Source of the DNA: Shewanella loihica PV-4
Lineage (GTDB): Bacteria > Pseudomonadota > Gammaproteobacteria > Enterobacterales > Shewanellaceae
NCBI RefSeq assembly: GCF_000016065.1
Contig: NC_009092.1
Location: forward strand, 434,001 to 498,000
Reading direction: 5' to 3'
DNA length: 64,000 bases
Below, piece after piece: positions 1 through 8,457 of the stretch (positions are counted from its first letter, which is position 1; each line of letters begins with the position of its first letter). The notes under the pieces are model-generated. The model saw nothing but the letters and a program-made list of their open reading frames with translations. It made no database searches and was not told the origin of the DNA. Both the position numbers and the translations under genes were made by a program.

Positions 1-106
1 TATGGTAAGTGGTGTTGCTCAGCCTAGGTGATAAAGCCTTTCGGGATCGTAGATGATAAAGCGGTCTCAGACGTAAAAAATAATAATAATCCTGCAGGAA
101 GCGGAA

Positions 107-2017
107 ATGAAATTGACACAACTCCTCACCAAGAAGTTAACCGGCTTTTGGCTGCTTTCCCTCGCTGCGGTCGCCTTCATCTTTCTGCTTACCGCCCTGG
201 TCAGTTTCATTCAGCTCACCTATAAGTTTCAACAGCAACAGATGACAGAGCTGGAAGAAATGTTACTGCAGCATCAGGTGAGGCACGAGCTTCAGCACCT
301 GGATATCTGGTTGCCGCAGATCCTGGCCGCTTACGATGCACAAAAATTTACCCTGATCCGGGGTGATGAGACGCTGTACCGCTTCGACCGGGGTAATCAT
401 GATCAGAGTGTGGTCAACTACGACAGGGTACTCAACGAAACCTTAGACCTGCATTTTCATATCAGCCTGCCTCAGCCCTTCCTGCTGCACAACATCAGCT
501 GGCACGGCGGTCTGGTGTTCCTGGTGGGATGCATAGCGGTAGGCCTGCTGGTGCGCCGCGGCTATCTCTGGCTGGCCCTGCAGCTGCAGGGCATAGAAGA
601 TCTGGCTAAGCGTAGTCATCTGATCCTCTCGGGAGACTATGACAAGGCGCTGGCCGAGACGGGCCATGGCCGTCCAAGGCTTATCAACCGCGCCTTGACC
701 CAGATGTTGCTTGAGCTCGATGATGCCCAGAAGCAGCGCGCCAGGTTCGATCAGTTTATTCGCTCCAACACCTTCCTCGACCCCGAGTCGGGCATCGGCA
801 ATCGCCTGTTCCTCAAGAACCGCCTGGACGCCCTGAGCAACAAGGATGGCATGATGGCCCCCGGGGTACTGCTACTGCTGGAGATGGAAGATCTGGATCT
901 CTTACAGCAGGAGGCAGACGAGTTCAGCATTCAGGAGCTGCTCACCCAGACCATAGGCGGCATCAGTCACCTGCTGGACAGCCAGGCCAACAGCATCTTC
1001 TCTCGTCGCTCCTACAATCAGTTTGCCATAGTCGTGCCGCAGATCTCCCTGGCCGATGCCGAGAAGCTGGCCGCCAGGCTGCTCAAGGTCTGCCTGAGTC
1101 AGCCCCTGGAAGGGGTGAACAATCGCGACGATTTCTTTCATATTGGCGTCGCCTACTTCAAGGTGGGCGAGAGCAAGGAGCAGCTGATCGAAGAGGCCGA
1201 GATGGCGCTGCGGGCGGCCCAGTTTCAGGGCAATAGCGGCTGGTTCATGTATGACAAGGGCGCGGTGGATGAGGAGTTTGCCAGAGGCTCGGTGCGCTGG
1301 CGCAGCTTTCTCGAGTATGCTCTGGTCAACAAGCGCGTGGTGCCCTTCACCCAGGCGATACTCGACAGCGATGGCAAGGAGCACCATAGCGAGGTCTCCT
1401 GTCGTCTGCGCGACAGCAGCGACAACCTGGTGCGCGCCACCCTGTTCTTGCCCATGGCGATCAAGTGCGGCTTGATCCCCCAGATCGAGCGTCAGGTGAT
1501 CGAGGCCGTGTTGTTCGATCTGTTACCCAAGTCACCCAAGGACCAGCGGAAATACAGTATTAATCTCTCTCTGGATACGCTGACCAGCCGCGCCTTTATC
1601 CGTTGGCTACAGACGACCCTGCTGGAGTATCGTCACCTGACGCCGCGGCTGATCTTCGAGATCAACGAAGATATCCTGGTGAATAATCTGGCGAAACTGA
1701 AGGCACCGCTGGATATGATCGCCAAGATGGGTGCCAGCCTGTGTGTCGACCGGGTGGGGCAGCAGGTGGTGAGTACCCAGTATCTTCAATCTTGCCGCGT
1801 AGATCTGATTAAGCTGCACAGATCTATCGTACGACAGATACATTTACGCCAAGAAAATCAATTGTTTGTCAGAAGCCTTATCGGCGGACTCTATCGCACC
1901 GAGGTGCAGGTCTTTGCCGAAGGGGTCGAGTCGCTGGAGGAGTGGCAGACGTTGAAGATTTTAGGGGTGAGTGCAGGACAGGGCAGTTTCTTTAGCGATC
2001 CCCTAGAGGCCGCGTGA
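107..2017 (+). CDS. csrD: CsrD/MshH-like degenerate GGDEF-EAL regulator
   Basis: This 636-residue protein has the CsrD (MshH) layout: two N-terminal membrane segments (about residues 14-36 and 130-148) bracketing a periplasmic region, a short linker, a degenerate GGDEF domain (about 220-380) and a degenerate EAL domain (about 395-635). The GGDEF signature site reads RRSYNQF and the EAL site reads SEVSC, so neither enzymatic motif is intact. In E. coli, CsrD is not a c-di-GMP enzyme but targets the small RNAs CsrB/CsrC for RNase E decay, which frees CsrA; the same role is inferred here. The ATG at 107 has a purine-rich ribosome site (AGGAAGCGGA) directly upstream. It precedes mshI by 236 bases, the position that gave the gene its alternative name mshH. 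Confidence in the family is high; the target RNAs are not in this window. Confidence 0.9.
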   Translation: MKLTQLLTKKLTGFWLLSLAAVAFIFLLTALVSFIQLTYKFQQQQMTELEEMLLQHQVRHELQHLDIWLPQILAAYDAQKFTLIRGDETLYRFDRGNHDQSVVNYDRVLNETLDLHFHISLPQPFLLHNISWHGGLVFLVGCIAVGLLVRRGYLWLALQLQGIEDLAKRSHLILSGDYDKALAETGHGRPRLINRALTQMLLELDDAQKQRARFDQFIRSNTFLDPESGIGNRLFLKNRLDALSNKDGMMAPGVLLLLEMEDLDLLQQEADEFSIQELLTQTIGGISHLLDSQANSIFSRRSYNQFAIVVPQISLADAEKLAARLLKVCLSQPLEGVNNRDDFFHIGVAYFKVGESKEQLIEEAEMALRAAQFQGNSGWFMYDKGAVDEEFARGSVRWRSFLEYALVNKRVVPFTQAILDSDGKEHHSEVSCRLRDSSDNLVRATLFLPMAIKCGLIPQIERQVIEAVLFDLLPKSPKDQRKYSINLSLDTLTSRAFIRWLQTTLLEYRHLTPRLIFEINEDILVNNLAKLKAPLDMIAKMGASLCVDRVGQQVVSTQYLQSCRVDLIKLHRSIVRQIHLRQENQLFVRSLIGGLYRTEVQVFAEGVESLEEWQTLKILGVSAGQGSFFSDPLEAA

Positions 2018-2171
2018 TTTTGTTATCTCCCTGTTGGGCCTGATAAGGGCTTGTTAGGGCAGGGTTACTGTTCTATGTTTATCTGAGTGTATCTGATTGA
2101 TGTTAGATTTTTTCTATAAAATTAGGCGATTAGTCGCTACAATAACGCTATTATTTTGACGCTTTCCTCGA

Positions 2172-2249
2172 GGCAATATCCATCCGGCATTTGAGGTAGA
2201 GCGATTTGGGACACTCATGGCGCGTGAGTATCAAATTGGTGGATATGCC
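2172..2249 (+). promoter_or_regulatory. Structured leader (long imperfect hairpin) before mshI
   Basis: The leader just before mshI can fold on itself. The left arm starts GGCAATATCCATCC and continues to ATTTGA (2172-2194); it pairs with TCAAAT followed by TGGTGGATATGCC (2231-2249), apart from small bulges. A nested hairpin ACTCA/TGAGT with a 7-base loop lies at 2213-2229. The GGTGGAT that could serve as the mshI Shine-Dalgarno lies inside the right arm, so the fold could hide it. The regulatory role is inference; the pairing is visible in the sequence. The rest of 2018-2171 holds a small GCGATTAGTCGC hairpin but no promoter I can defend. Confidence 0.45.
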
Positions 2250-2253
2250 TTAA

Positions 2254-3132
2254 ATGGAAAATAGTCTTTTGAGTAAATTTGCCTTCTGGCAAACCAAGCA
2301 CGATAGAGTCGATTTAGGCGTATACCTCAACGCCGCCGCTGTGACCTTCTATAACCGCGATGGCGATCCCTCCTTTTCTCTGCCCCTATCGGGTGATGAC
2401 TGGTCTGGCGTATTTCAGGCGCTGACCGACAAGATCCCCGCTCCCAACCTGCAACTCGTGCTCAGCGAGGACTTCTACCAGCTGCTGGTGGTCGACAAGC
2501 CCATGGTGCAGCCAGAAGAGATGCATCAGGCGCTTATCTGGTCGATCAAGGATATGGTGTCAGAGCCCGTCGAGTCCCTGCATCTGGATTATTTTGAATC
2601 GCCAGAGTCCACCAACAACAAGGTGACTGTGGTCGCGGTCAATAAGGCCATGCTGCAGGCGCTGGTTAAGGCAGCGGATAAGCACCAGGTGACCATTGCC
2701 GGGATCAGCATCGAAGAGATGGCCATCAGCAACTATGGCGCCGGGGATAAGCTGGCGCACATGGTGCTTTGTCATAAGCCCGGGAGCGAGCTGCTACTGA
2801 CCGTGGTGAAACAGGGGCAGCTCTATATGCAGCGCCGTATCCGCGGATTCAGTCAGTTAGATAGAGTCTCCAGCGAAGATCTGCAGCTTAACGTCGCCGA
2901 TAACCTCAGCCTGGAGCTGCAGCGCTCCATGGACTATTTCGAGAGCCAGCTGCGCCAGGCACCGGTAGCCTCTATCGCCCTGTTGATGGGCGGCGAGCGT
3001 CAGATGCTGGCTCAGCTATTGAGTCGGAACTTCGATCAGGCCGTCGAGGTGATCGCCTGTGAGCAGGTGCAGGATAAGTTGGCCCAATGGGCATTGGCCG
3101 AGCTTGAACGTCAAACGGAGGAGCCTGCCTAG
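2254..3132 (+). CDS. mshI: MSHA biogenesis protein MshI (PilM-like)
   Basis: This 292-residue soluble protein has the actin-like PilM/GspL-cytoplasmic type fold expected of MshI. It has no signal peptide or membrane segment. The N-terminal DLGVYLNAAAVTFYNRDG resembles the first strand pair of the family, and the central part (VDKPMVQPEEMHQALIW) resembles the conserved MshI core. In type IV pilus machines PilM binds the N-terminus of PilN on the cytoplasmic side and links the ATPase ring to the alignment complex. Its stop codon is followed directly by the ATG of the next gene, so the two are probably translated in a coupled way. The ATG at 2254 is preceded by a structured leader. Confidence 0.85.
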   Translation: MENSLLSKFAFWQTKHDRVDLGVYLNAAAVTFYNRDGDPSFSLPLSGDDWSGVFQALTDKIPAPNLQLVLSEDFYQLLVVDKPMVQPEEMHQALIWSIKDMVSEPVESLHLDYFESPESTNNKVTVVAVNKAMLQALVKAADKHQVTIAGISIEEMAISNYGAGDKLAHMVLCHKPGSELLLTVVKQGQLYMQRRIRGFSQLDRVSSEDLQLNVADNLSLELQRSMDYFESQLRQAPVASIALLMGGERQMLAQLLSRNFDQAVEVIACEQVQDKLAQWALAELERQTEEPA

Positions 3133-3738
3133 ATGAATCCAAAACTGCGGGTCAATCTCTTTACTGCCAGCCTGTTACCGCCTAGGTTGCGCCTCTCCTT
3201 TAGGCGCCTACTACAGCTAGGCTTCGGCCTATTTGTCTTGCTGCTGGCCGCGAACCTACTGGCCTATCTGCATCTGGGAAGCCTGGAGGCCGACAAGCAT
3301 CAGCTACTCAGCGATAAGGCCGCTTTCGATCAACAGAAGGCGCAGCTCGAGCAGGCCATCGCCAAGCGCAGCGCCTCTCAGGCACTGGTGCAGCAGGTGG
3401 ATCTCCTATCGCAGCAGGTGGAACTCAAGCGTCTGCTACTCGGCGAACTCTCCCATGTGGAGACCCTCACCAGCAAGGGCTATTCGCCCCTGCTGACCGG
3501 ACTTGCGCGGGTGACCGACGATCAGCTCTGGCTGAGTCGTATCCAGGTGCAGGAAGATCAGTTTGTCTTCGAGGGCTTTAGCGCCGCGCCGAATGCTGTC
3601 CCCCTCTGGCTGGCCCGCCTGCAAGGGGTCGAGCCGCTCAAGGGGCAGACCTTTAGCACGCTCACCATGAACCGGGGCGAAAAGCAGCCGCTGGGATTTG
3701 TGCTGCGCAGCAAGCGTGATGAGGAGCAGGCGAAATGA
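3133..3738 (+). CDS. PilN-like MSHA inner-membrane protein (MshI2)
   Basis: This 201-residue protein has a short cytoplasmic N-terminus (MNPKLRVNLFTASLLPPRLR), one membrane segment (about residues 30-52), a coiled coil (about 55-100) and a compact C-terminal periplasmic domain, which is the architecture of PilN. The N-terminal NLF resembles the short PilN segment that docks into PilM. In the alignment complex PilN pairs with PilO, here MshJ, the next gene. The ATG directly abuts the mshI stop, and the 3' end overlaps mshJ by 4 bases. Naming varies: some annotations call it a second MshI, so no symbol is assigned. Function is inferred from architecture and position. Confidence 0.8.
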   Translation: MNPKLRVNLFTASLLPPRLRLSFRRLLQLGFGLFVLLLAANLLAYLHLGSLEADKHQLLSDKAAFDQQKAQLEQAIAKRSASQALVQQVDLLSQQVELKRLLLGELSHVETLTSKGYSPLLTGLARVTDDQLWLSRIQVQEDQFVFEGFSAAPNAVPLWLARLQGVEPLKGQTFSTLTMNRGEKQPLGFVLRSKRDEEQAK

Positions 3739-4391
3739 AACAACAGATAGTCCGCTGGGGCGAAGCCTTCGATCAACTGAGTCAGCGCGAGCGGATTATG
3801 ATCACCGTGGCGGTCGTGGTGGTGATCGGCATGTTGCTCTATCTGCCGCTCGAGTCTCTGCTGACCCAGAGCAGCCGCGTGCAGAGTAATATCAAGGCCT
3901 TAACCGCAGAGAACCGGATCTCAGAGCAACAGATTGACCTGTATCAGCAGACCCTGGCGAGCGACCCCGATCAGGAATATCGTCAGCGTCTGGCTGGGCT
4001 ACAACAACAAGCCAAGGATCTCGACCAGCAGCTGTCGTTTCAGATGGTCGACATGGTGCCCGCCGACAAGATGCCGACCATGCTCGGCGAGTTGCTGGGT
4101 CGGGTGCAAGGGATACGCCTGCAAAGTTTCGAGTCTCTGGCGCCTAAGCCACTGCTGGCATTAGGAGATGAGAACAAGCTTAACCTCTACAGCCACGGCA
4201 TCAAGCTGGCGTTCGAGGGAGATTACTTTGCCACCCTCAAGTTTATCGAGGCGGTCGAGGCCATGCCCAATAAGCTCTATTGGCGCCAACTGGATTATGT
4301 GGTGGGCGATTATCCCAAGGCCGAGGTGACGTTAGAGGTCTACACACTCAGTATTAACAAGGACTTTATCAGTGTTGCGAATCAAGATTAG
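3735..4391 (+). CDS. mshJ: MSHA biogenesis protein MshJ (PilO-like)
   Basis: This 218-residue bitopic protein has a membrane segment at about residues 20-42, then a long coiled coil rich in Gln and Leu (about 45-100) and a C-terminal ferredoxin-like periplasmic domain, as in PilO/GspM proteins. MshJ and the upstream PilN-like protein are expected to form a heterodimer that ties the cytoplasmic PilM/ATPase side to the outer-membrane secretin through MshK. It overlaps the upstream gene by 4 bases (ATGA) and the downstream mshK by 20 bases, indicating a tightly coupled operon. Confidence 0.85.
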   Translation: MKQQIVRWGEAFDQLSQRERIMITVAVVVVIGMLLYLPLESLLTQSSRVQSNIKALTAENRISEQQIDLYQQTLASDPDQEYRQRLAGLQQQAKDLDQQLSFQMVDMVPADKMPTMLGELLGRVQGIRLQSFESLAPKPLLALGDENKLNLYSHGIKLAFEGDYFATLKFIEAVEAMPNKLYWRQLDYVVGDYPKAEVTLEVYTLSINKDFISVANQD

Positions 4392-4698
4392 TGTTTGCCT
4401 GCTGGCGCTGCTTAGCCTTGGGCTGACTCAGGCCTCGGCGCAGACCCTGAGGGATCCGACCCGTCCAGGTGTTGGAGCCCCAGGCTCGGCGCAGCATCAA
4501 GGTGGACAGAAGCTGGTGCTCAACAGCCTGATGATCACCGACAATTCGGCGACGGCCATTATCAATAACAAGACATTCACCACGGGTGACAGGGTACAAG
4601 GTGTGAGGATCACTCGCATCACGGCACAGGGAGTCTGGCTCGCCGATGGCCGCCAGATCAAGCTCTACCCAGAAGTAACTGCGACAAAGGGACAATAA
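4372..4698 (+). CDS. mshK: MSHA biogenesis protein MshK (PilP-like)
   Basis: This 108-residue protein begins with a signal peptide (residues 1-23, ending ASA) followed by LRDPTRPGVG, a proline-rich segment typical of PilP/GspC-like proteins that bridge the inner-membrane complex to the secretin. The C-terminal half (VLNSLMITDNSATAIINNK, then a DRVQGVRI block) has the beta-rich pattern of the small HR/PilP domain. The start is GTG at 4372, inside the 3' end of mshJ; the alternative TTG at 4375 is the next codon. It sits directly before the secretin gene mshL, as in other MSHA loci. Confidence 0.8.
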   Translation: MLRIKISVCLLALLSLGLTQASAQTLRDPTRPGVGAPGSAQHQGGQKLVLNSLMITDNSATAIINNKTFTTGDRVQGVRITRITAQGVWLADGRQIKLYPEVTATKGQ

Positions 4699-6390
4699 AT
4701 GACTGCGATGAAAACCATAACACCTCTGCTCGTGCTGATGTTAGCCGCCTGTCAGACAACGGATCGTCCCCAGCCTGTCGAGTCGAAATCGGCGATCGAT
4801 AGCTCGATTGCCGCGGCGCAGAACAAGCCGCAAATGCCACCACCGGCGGCCGTGATGCCAGATTCGGTGCAGCGTGAGCTGCAGTCATCGGCCCTGCTCG
4901 GATCTTTGACCCCAAGCCAGCCGAGCGAGCGACGCTTCGATGTGTCGGCCAAGGATGTCGATGCCAAGGTCTTCTTCCCTAGCCTGGTACAGGGCACGCC
5001 GCTGAGCGTGGCCGTGCACCCTAATGTGACAGGTACAGTCTCCCTGTCCCTCAAGGGGGTGACCCTGAGCGAGGCGCTGCAGGTGGTCGAAGATATCTAT
5101 GGTTACGAGGTGAGCCGAGAAGGACGTATCCTGCGTGTCTTCCCTGCTGGCATGCGCACCGAGACCTTCCCGCTCAACTATCTCTACATGGAGCGTCAGG
5201 GCCTGTCGCTGACCTCGGTGAACTCAGGGCGGATCTCGGACAACAATAACAACCGTAATAACAACGGTAACAACGGTAACAACAGCAATAATTACAACAA
5301 CAATAACTCGAATAACAACGGTGGCGACAGCAATAGCAACAATAGCAACGAGACCACTAACGGCACCTTTATCCGCTCCAAGACCAAGACAGACTTCTGG
5401 GGTGAGCTGAAAGAGACGCTGGAATCTATCATAGGCAACACGGGTGACGGCCGTCAGGTGGTGGTCAGCCCGCAGGCTGGCCTGGTGACCATCAGGGCCT
5501 ATCCCAACGAGCTGCGTCAGGTGAAGACCTTCCTTAAGACCGCCGAGAGCCATCTGCAGCGTCAGGTGATCCTCGAGGCCAAGGTGCTCGAGGTGACCCT
5601 GTCTGACGGTTATCAGCAGGGGATCCATTGGGAAAGCGTGCTGGGTCAGAGTGGTAACAACAGCATCGAGTTTGGTACCTCGCCCGCGCCCGATGGTCTG
5701 GGGGATGTGATCACCTCGGCCATAGGTGGCATCACCTCCTTGCAGATCAAGGGCAAAGACTTCAGCACCATGATTAACCTGCTCGATACCCAAGGCGATG
5801 TGGATGTGCTGTCGAGCCCAAGGGTGACGGCCTCGAATAACCAGAAGGCGGTGATCAAGGTTGGTCGAGATGAGTATTTCGTGACAGATGTGTCTTCGAC
5901 CACGGTAGCGGGCACCACGCCGGTCACCACACCGGAAGTGGAGCTGACGCCGTTTTTCTCTGGCATCGCGCTGGATGTGACGCCGCAGATCGACGAGGAG
6001 GGCAGTGTGCTGCTGCACATCCACCCATCGGTTATCGATATCAAGGAGCAGAACAAGTCGATCAAGGTATCAGACAGCACACTCGAGCTGCCGCTGGCCC
6101 AGAGCGAGATCCGCGAGTCGGACACTGTCATTAAGGCCAATACCGGCGATGTGGTGGTGATCGGCGGCCTGATGAAGAGCGAAAATATCGAGCTGATCTC
6201 TAAGGTGCCGCTGCTGGGGGATATTCCGTTTCTGGGCGAAGCCTTTACCAATCGTTCCAACTCGCTACGCAAGACTGAGCTGGTGATCCTGCTCAAGCCG
6301 ACCGTGGTGGGGGCCGAGACCTGGCAGACCGAGCTGCAACGCTCCAAGGCCCTGCTGGATCGCTGGTACCCAGAAGAGAAGCAGGAGTAG
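4699..6390 (+). CDS. mshL: MSHA secretin MshL, outer-membrane lipoprotein
   Basis: This 563-residue protein is the PilQ/GspD-type secretin through which the MSHA pilus crosses the outer membrane. A lipoprotein signal peptide ends in the lipobox LAAC (Cys about residue 18). An N-terminal secretin/TonB short N-terminal-like domain follows (about 80-150), then an Asn-rich low-complexity linker (about 180-217), an N-domain (about 230-290) and the conserved secretin pore domain (about 340-555) containing DVLSSPRVTASNNQKA and GDVVVIGGLM, hallmark secretin strands. Lipidation implies Lol-dependent sorting, so a separate pilotin may not be needed. The ATG follows the mshK stop directly. Confidence 0.93.
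   Translation: MTAMKTITPLLVLMLAACQTTDRPQPVESKSAIDSSIAAAQNKPQMPPPAAVMPDSVQRELQSSALLGSLTPSQPSERRFDVSAKDVDAKVFFPSLVQGTPLSVAVHPNVTGTVSLSLKGVTLSEALQVVEDIYGYEVSREGRILRVFPAGMRTETFPLNYLYMERQGLSLTSVNSGRISDNNNNRNNNGNNGNNSNNYNNNNSNNNGGDSNSNNSNETTNGTFIRSKTKTDFWGELKETLESIIGNTGDGRQVVVSPQAGLVTIRAYPNELRQVKTFLKTAESHLQRQVILEAKVLEVTLSDGYQQGIHWESVLGQSGNNSIEFGTSPAPDGLGDVITSAIGGITSLQIKGKDFSTMINLLDTQGDVDVLSSPRVTASNNQKAVIKVGRDEYFVTDVSSTTVAGTTPVTTPEVELTPFFSGIALDVTPQIDEEGSVLLHIHPSVIDIKEQNKSIKVSDSTLELPLAQSEIRESDTVIKANTGDVVVIGGLMKSENIELISKVPLLGDIPFLGEAFTNRSNSLRKTELVILLKPTVVGAETWQTELQRSKALLDRWYPEEKQE
5236..5355 (+). repeat. Asn-rich low-complexity tract inside mshL
   Basis: About 40 codons inside mshL are dominated by AAC and AAT (Asn) with interspersed Gly, Ser and Asp codons, in a degenerate AAYAAYRRY pattern. 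The tract lies between the N-terminal domain and the secretin N/pore region, so it is a flexible linker. Both strands are open here, which creates spurious reverse-strand reading frames. The length is likely to vary between strains by replication slippage (inference). Confidence 0.75.
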
Positions 6391-6394
6391 GCGA

Positions 6395-7300
6395 TTGTAT
6401 TTGCAGCACTTTCATTTGGCGCAGCCTCCCTTTTCGCTGACGCCAAATACCGGCTTCTTCTTCGGCTTGGCGCCCCATGTCGAGGCGCTGCAAGTGCTGC
6501 AAACTGCCCTGCAGACGGGGGAAGGTTTTATCAAGGTCACCGGCGAGGTCGGGACGGGTAAAACCTTGATCTGTCGTAAGCTGCTTAACGATATTCCCGA
6601 GCGCTTTCACTGCGCCTATCTGCCCAATCCCTATCTGAGTCCCAGCGAGCTGCGTTGGGCACTGGCTTTAGAGCTGGGGCTAAAATACAGTGCCGATCTG
6701 GATCAGCAGCGCCTTACCAGTCTTATTCAGCAGCAGCTTATTGCACTGAGTGCCCATGGACATTCCATCGTCCTAGTGCTGGACGAGGCTCAGGCATTGC
6801 CGGACGAGAGCCTGGAGGCGCTGAGGCTGTTCACCAACCTGGAGACAGAGAGTCGCAAGCTGCTGCAGGTAGTCTTGTTTGGCCAACCTGAGCTGGATAC
6901 CCGGCTGCAACAGCCGCAGTTTCGTCAGCTCAGACAGCGGATCACCTTCAGCTATCAACTGCGGCCCATGACCGCCGACGAGACCAGAGCCTATCAGGCC
7001 CATAGACTCGAGGTGGCGGGGTATCGCGGCGAGGGGCTGTTTGGCGCTCGTGAGAGTAGACGCATCGCCCGTGCAGCAAGAGGAATTCCAAGACTCATCA
7101 ATATCTTGTCACATAAGGCGCTGTTGCTGGCCTATGGCGAAGGAGCAGACAAGGTGAGCCTGCGCCACGTGAAGGGGGCGATTGCCGACACTCAGGATGC
7201 CGATAGGGGGCTGTTTCCCTCTTGGTGGCTGGGCACGGTTGGCGCCGTGTCACTGTGCGCCGGCGCGCTATGGTTCTGGCTCACCCGGGGGCTGGCATGA
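6395..7300 (+). CDS. mshM: MSHA biogenesis ATPase MshM (ExeA-like)
   Basis: This 301-residue AAA+ ATPase resembles ExeA/GspA-type proteins. It carries a Walker A motif GEVGTGKT (about residues 50-57), Walker B VLVLDEAQ (about 125-132) and an arginine-rich sensor region (RQRITFSY, IPRLINIL). A membrane segment near the C-terminus (about 275-297) anchors it. ExeA-type proteins act with a TPR/peptidoglycan-binding partner, here probably MshN, in secretin insertion. The start is the TTG at 6395 four bases after the mshL stop; the ribosome site AGCAGGAG lies in the mshL end. It overlaps mshN by 4 bases (ATGA). Confidence 0.88.
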   Translation: MYLQHFHLAQPPFSLTPNTGFFFGLAPHVEALQVLQTALQTGEGFIKVTGEVGTGKTLICRKLLNDIPERFHCAYLPNPYLSPSELRWALALELGLKYSADLDQQRLTSLIQQQLIALSAHGHSIVLVLDEAQALPDESLEALRLFTNLETESRKLLQVVLFGQPELDTRLQQPQFRQLRQRITFSYQLRPMTADETRAYQAHRLEVAGYRGEGLFGARESRRIARAARGIPRLINILSHKALLLAYGEGADKVSLRHVKGAIADTQDADRGLFPSWWLGTVGAVSLCAGALWFWLTRGLA

Positions 7301-8457
7301 GCGTCATCAATACCATGCTCAAAGATCTGGATAAGCGCCAGCAGTCCCATGGGCTGGATGAGCTGCCTGTGCCGCCGCTGCAATATCGTCAGGCGCCTCA
7401 GTCGCGTCTGCCCTGGTTGCTGCTCGCACTGCTTGCTCTGCTGCTGTTGGCCATGGGCTATCTGGCGTGGGATCGCTACGCGGCCCTCGAGCGCACTAAT
7501 CTGGCGCTGCAACAGGATAATCAGATTCTGGCCCAGGAGATCGCCAGTGGCGACCTCAAACAGCCGAGCGTAGAAAAAGTCGCTTCGAATGAAACGGCAC
7601 TGGCAGCAGATGAAGCGCCTGCCGAGGAATCAAAGACTGAGGCTTCACTGGCAGCAGATGCTCAGGTTACAGCCAAAATCGAGTCTAGTGCCGAAGCTAG
7701 TGCTGAGCTCATGACTACATCTAATACTGACCCGGTTGCTGAGCCTAAGGTCGAGAGCAAGCCAGCTGTTGAGAGCAAGCCTTCCGCTAAGTCTCAGAGG
7801 GTTCGGGTCGAGCAGACAGCGGACGCCAACACAGCAAAAACGACCGGCTCCATGGCGGTGACCGAGGTGAAGCTATCGCCCGAGGCGCTGGCCGAGAAAC
7901 GTTTCAGTCAGGGCAAGTCGGCCCAGGAGGGTGGGCAACTGTCCCAGGCAGTGGATGACTTTAGCGAGGCGATAAGACTCGATCCCACCCTGCACGGCGC
8001 GCGTCAGCATCTGGCTGCCCTCTATTATGGTCAGGGGCAGTTGGGTGAGGCTAAGACAGTGCTGCAACAGGGCCTCGCCCGCTATCCCCAGGAACTTGAT
8101 TATGCCCTCATGCTGGCCAAAGTGTTGGAGGCACAGGGGGATAGCCAGGGGGCCTTGGCGGCGCTTGGCACGATCCCAGACGATCACCTGCTCGCCAAGC
8201 AGAAGTGGGTGCAGCAGAGTCATCTTGCCCAGCAGGCATCGCAATTTGCCTTGGCCGAAGAGAGTTATCGCCGCCTGGCCAGGGTCGAACCCACGCAGGC
8301 CAAGTGGTGGATGGGGCTGGCCTACGCCTTAGATTCCCAGCAAAAATATACCAGCGCCAAGCAGGCTTACGGTCAGGCCCTAGGCTTATCCGGCTTGTCG
8401 CAGCAGGCCAGCGATTTTATTCAGCAGCGACTGGCCCAGTTAGGAGATATCGAGTGA
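7297..8457 (+). CDS. mshN: MSHA biogenesis protein MshN, TPR protein
   Basis: This 386-residue protein starts at the ATG overlapping the mshM stop (ATGA); a longer open frame from 7222 would lie inside mshM and is not used. It has a short cytoplasmic segment (SVINTMLKDLDKRQQ), one membrane segment (about residues 38-58), an acidic Ala/Glu/Ser-rich linker (about 90-190) and TPR repeats over the C-terminal half (about 205-380). The layout resembles ExeB/GspB-type helpers. With MshM it is likely to help assemble or place the MshL secretin. It overlaps mshE by 4 bases (GTGA). Confidence 0.85.
   Translation: MSVINTMLKDLDKRQQSHGLDELPVPPLQYRQAPQSRLPWLLLALLALLLLAMGYLAWDRYAALERTNLALQQDNQILAQEIASGDLKQPSVEKVASNETALAADEAPAEESKTEASLAADAQVTAKIESSAEASAELMTTSNTDPVAEPKVESKPAVESKPSAKSQRVRVEQTADANTAKTTGSMAVTEVKLSPEALAEKRFSQGKSAQEGGQLSQAVDDFSEAIRLDPTLHGARQHLAALYYGQGQLGEAKTVLQQGLARYPQELDYALMLAKVLEAQGDSQGALAALGTIPDDHLLAKQKWVQQSHLAQQASQFALAEESYRRLARVEPTQAKWWMGLAYALDSQQKYTSAKQAYGQALGLSGLSQQASDFIQQRLAQLGDIE

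Noticed and set aside
1..106. End of an upstream gene at the window edge
   Set aside because: All frames contain stops in the first 30 to 60 bases and no conserved peptide can be recognised, so no partial gene is claimed.
5224..6024. A long minus-strand frame opposite mshL
   Set aside because: It is a shadow caused by the AAY-rich tract and lack of stops opposite the secretin gene; no start signal or family resemblance.
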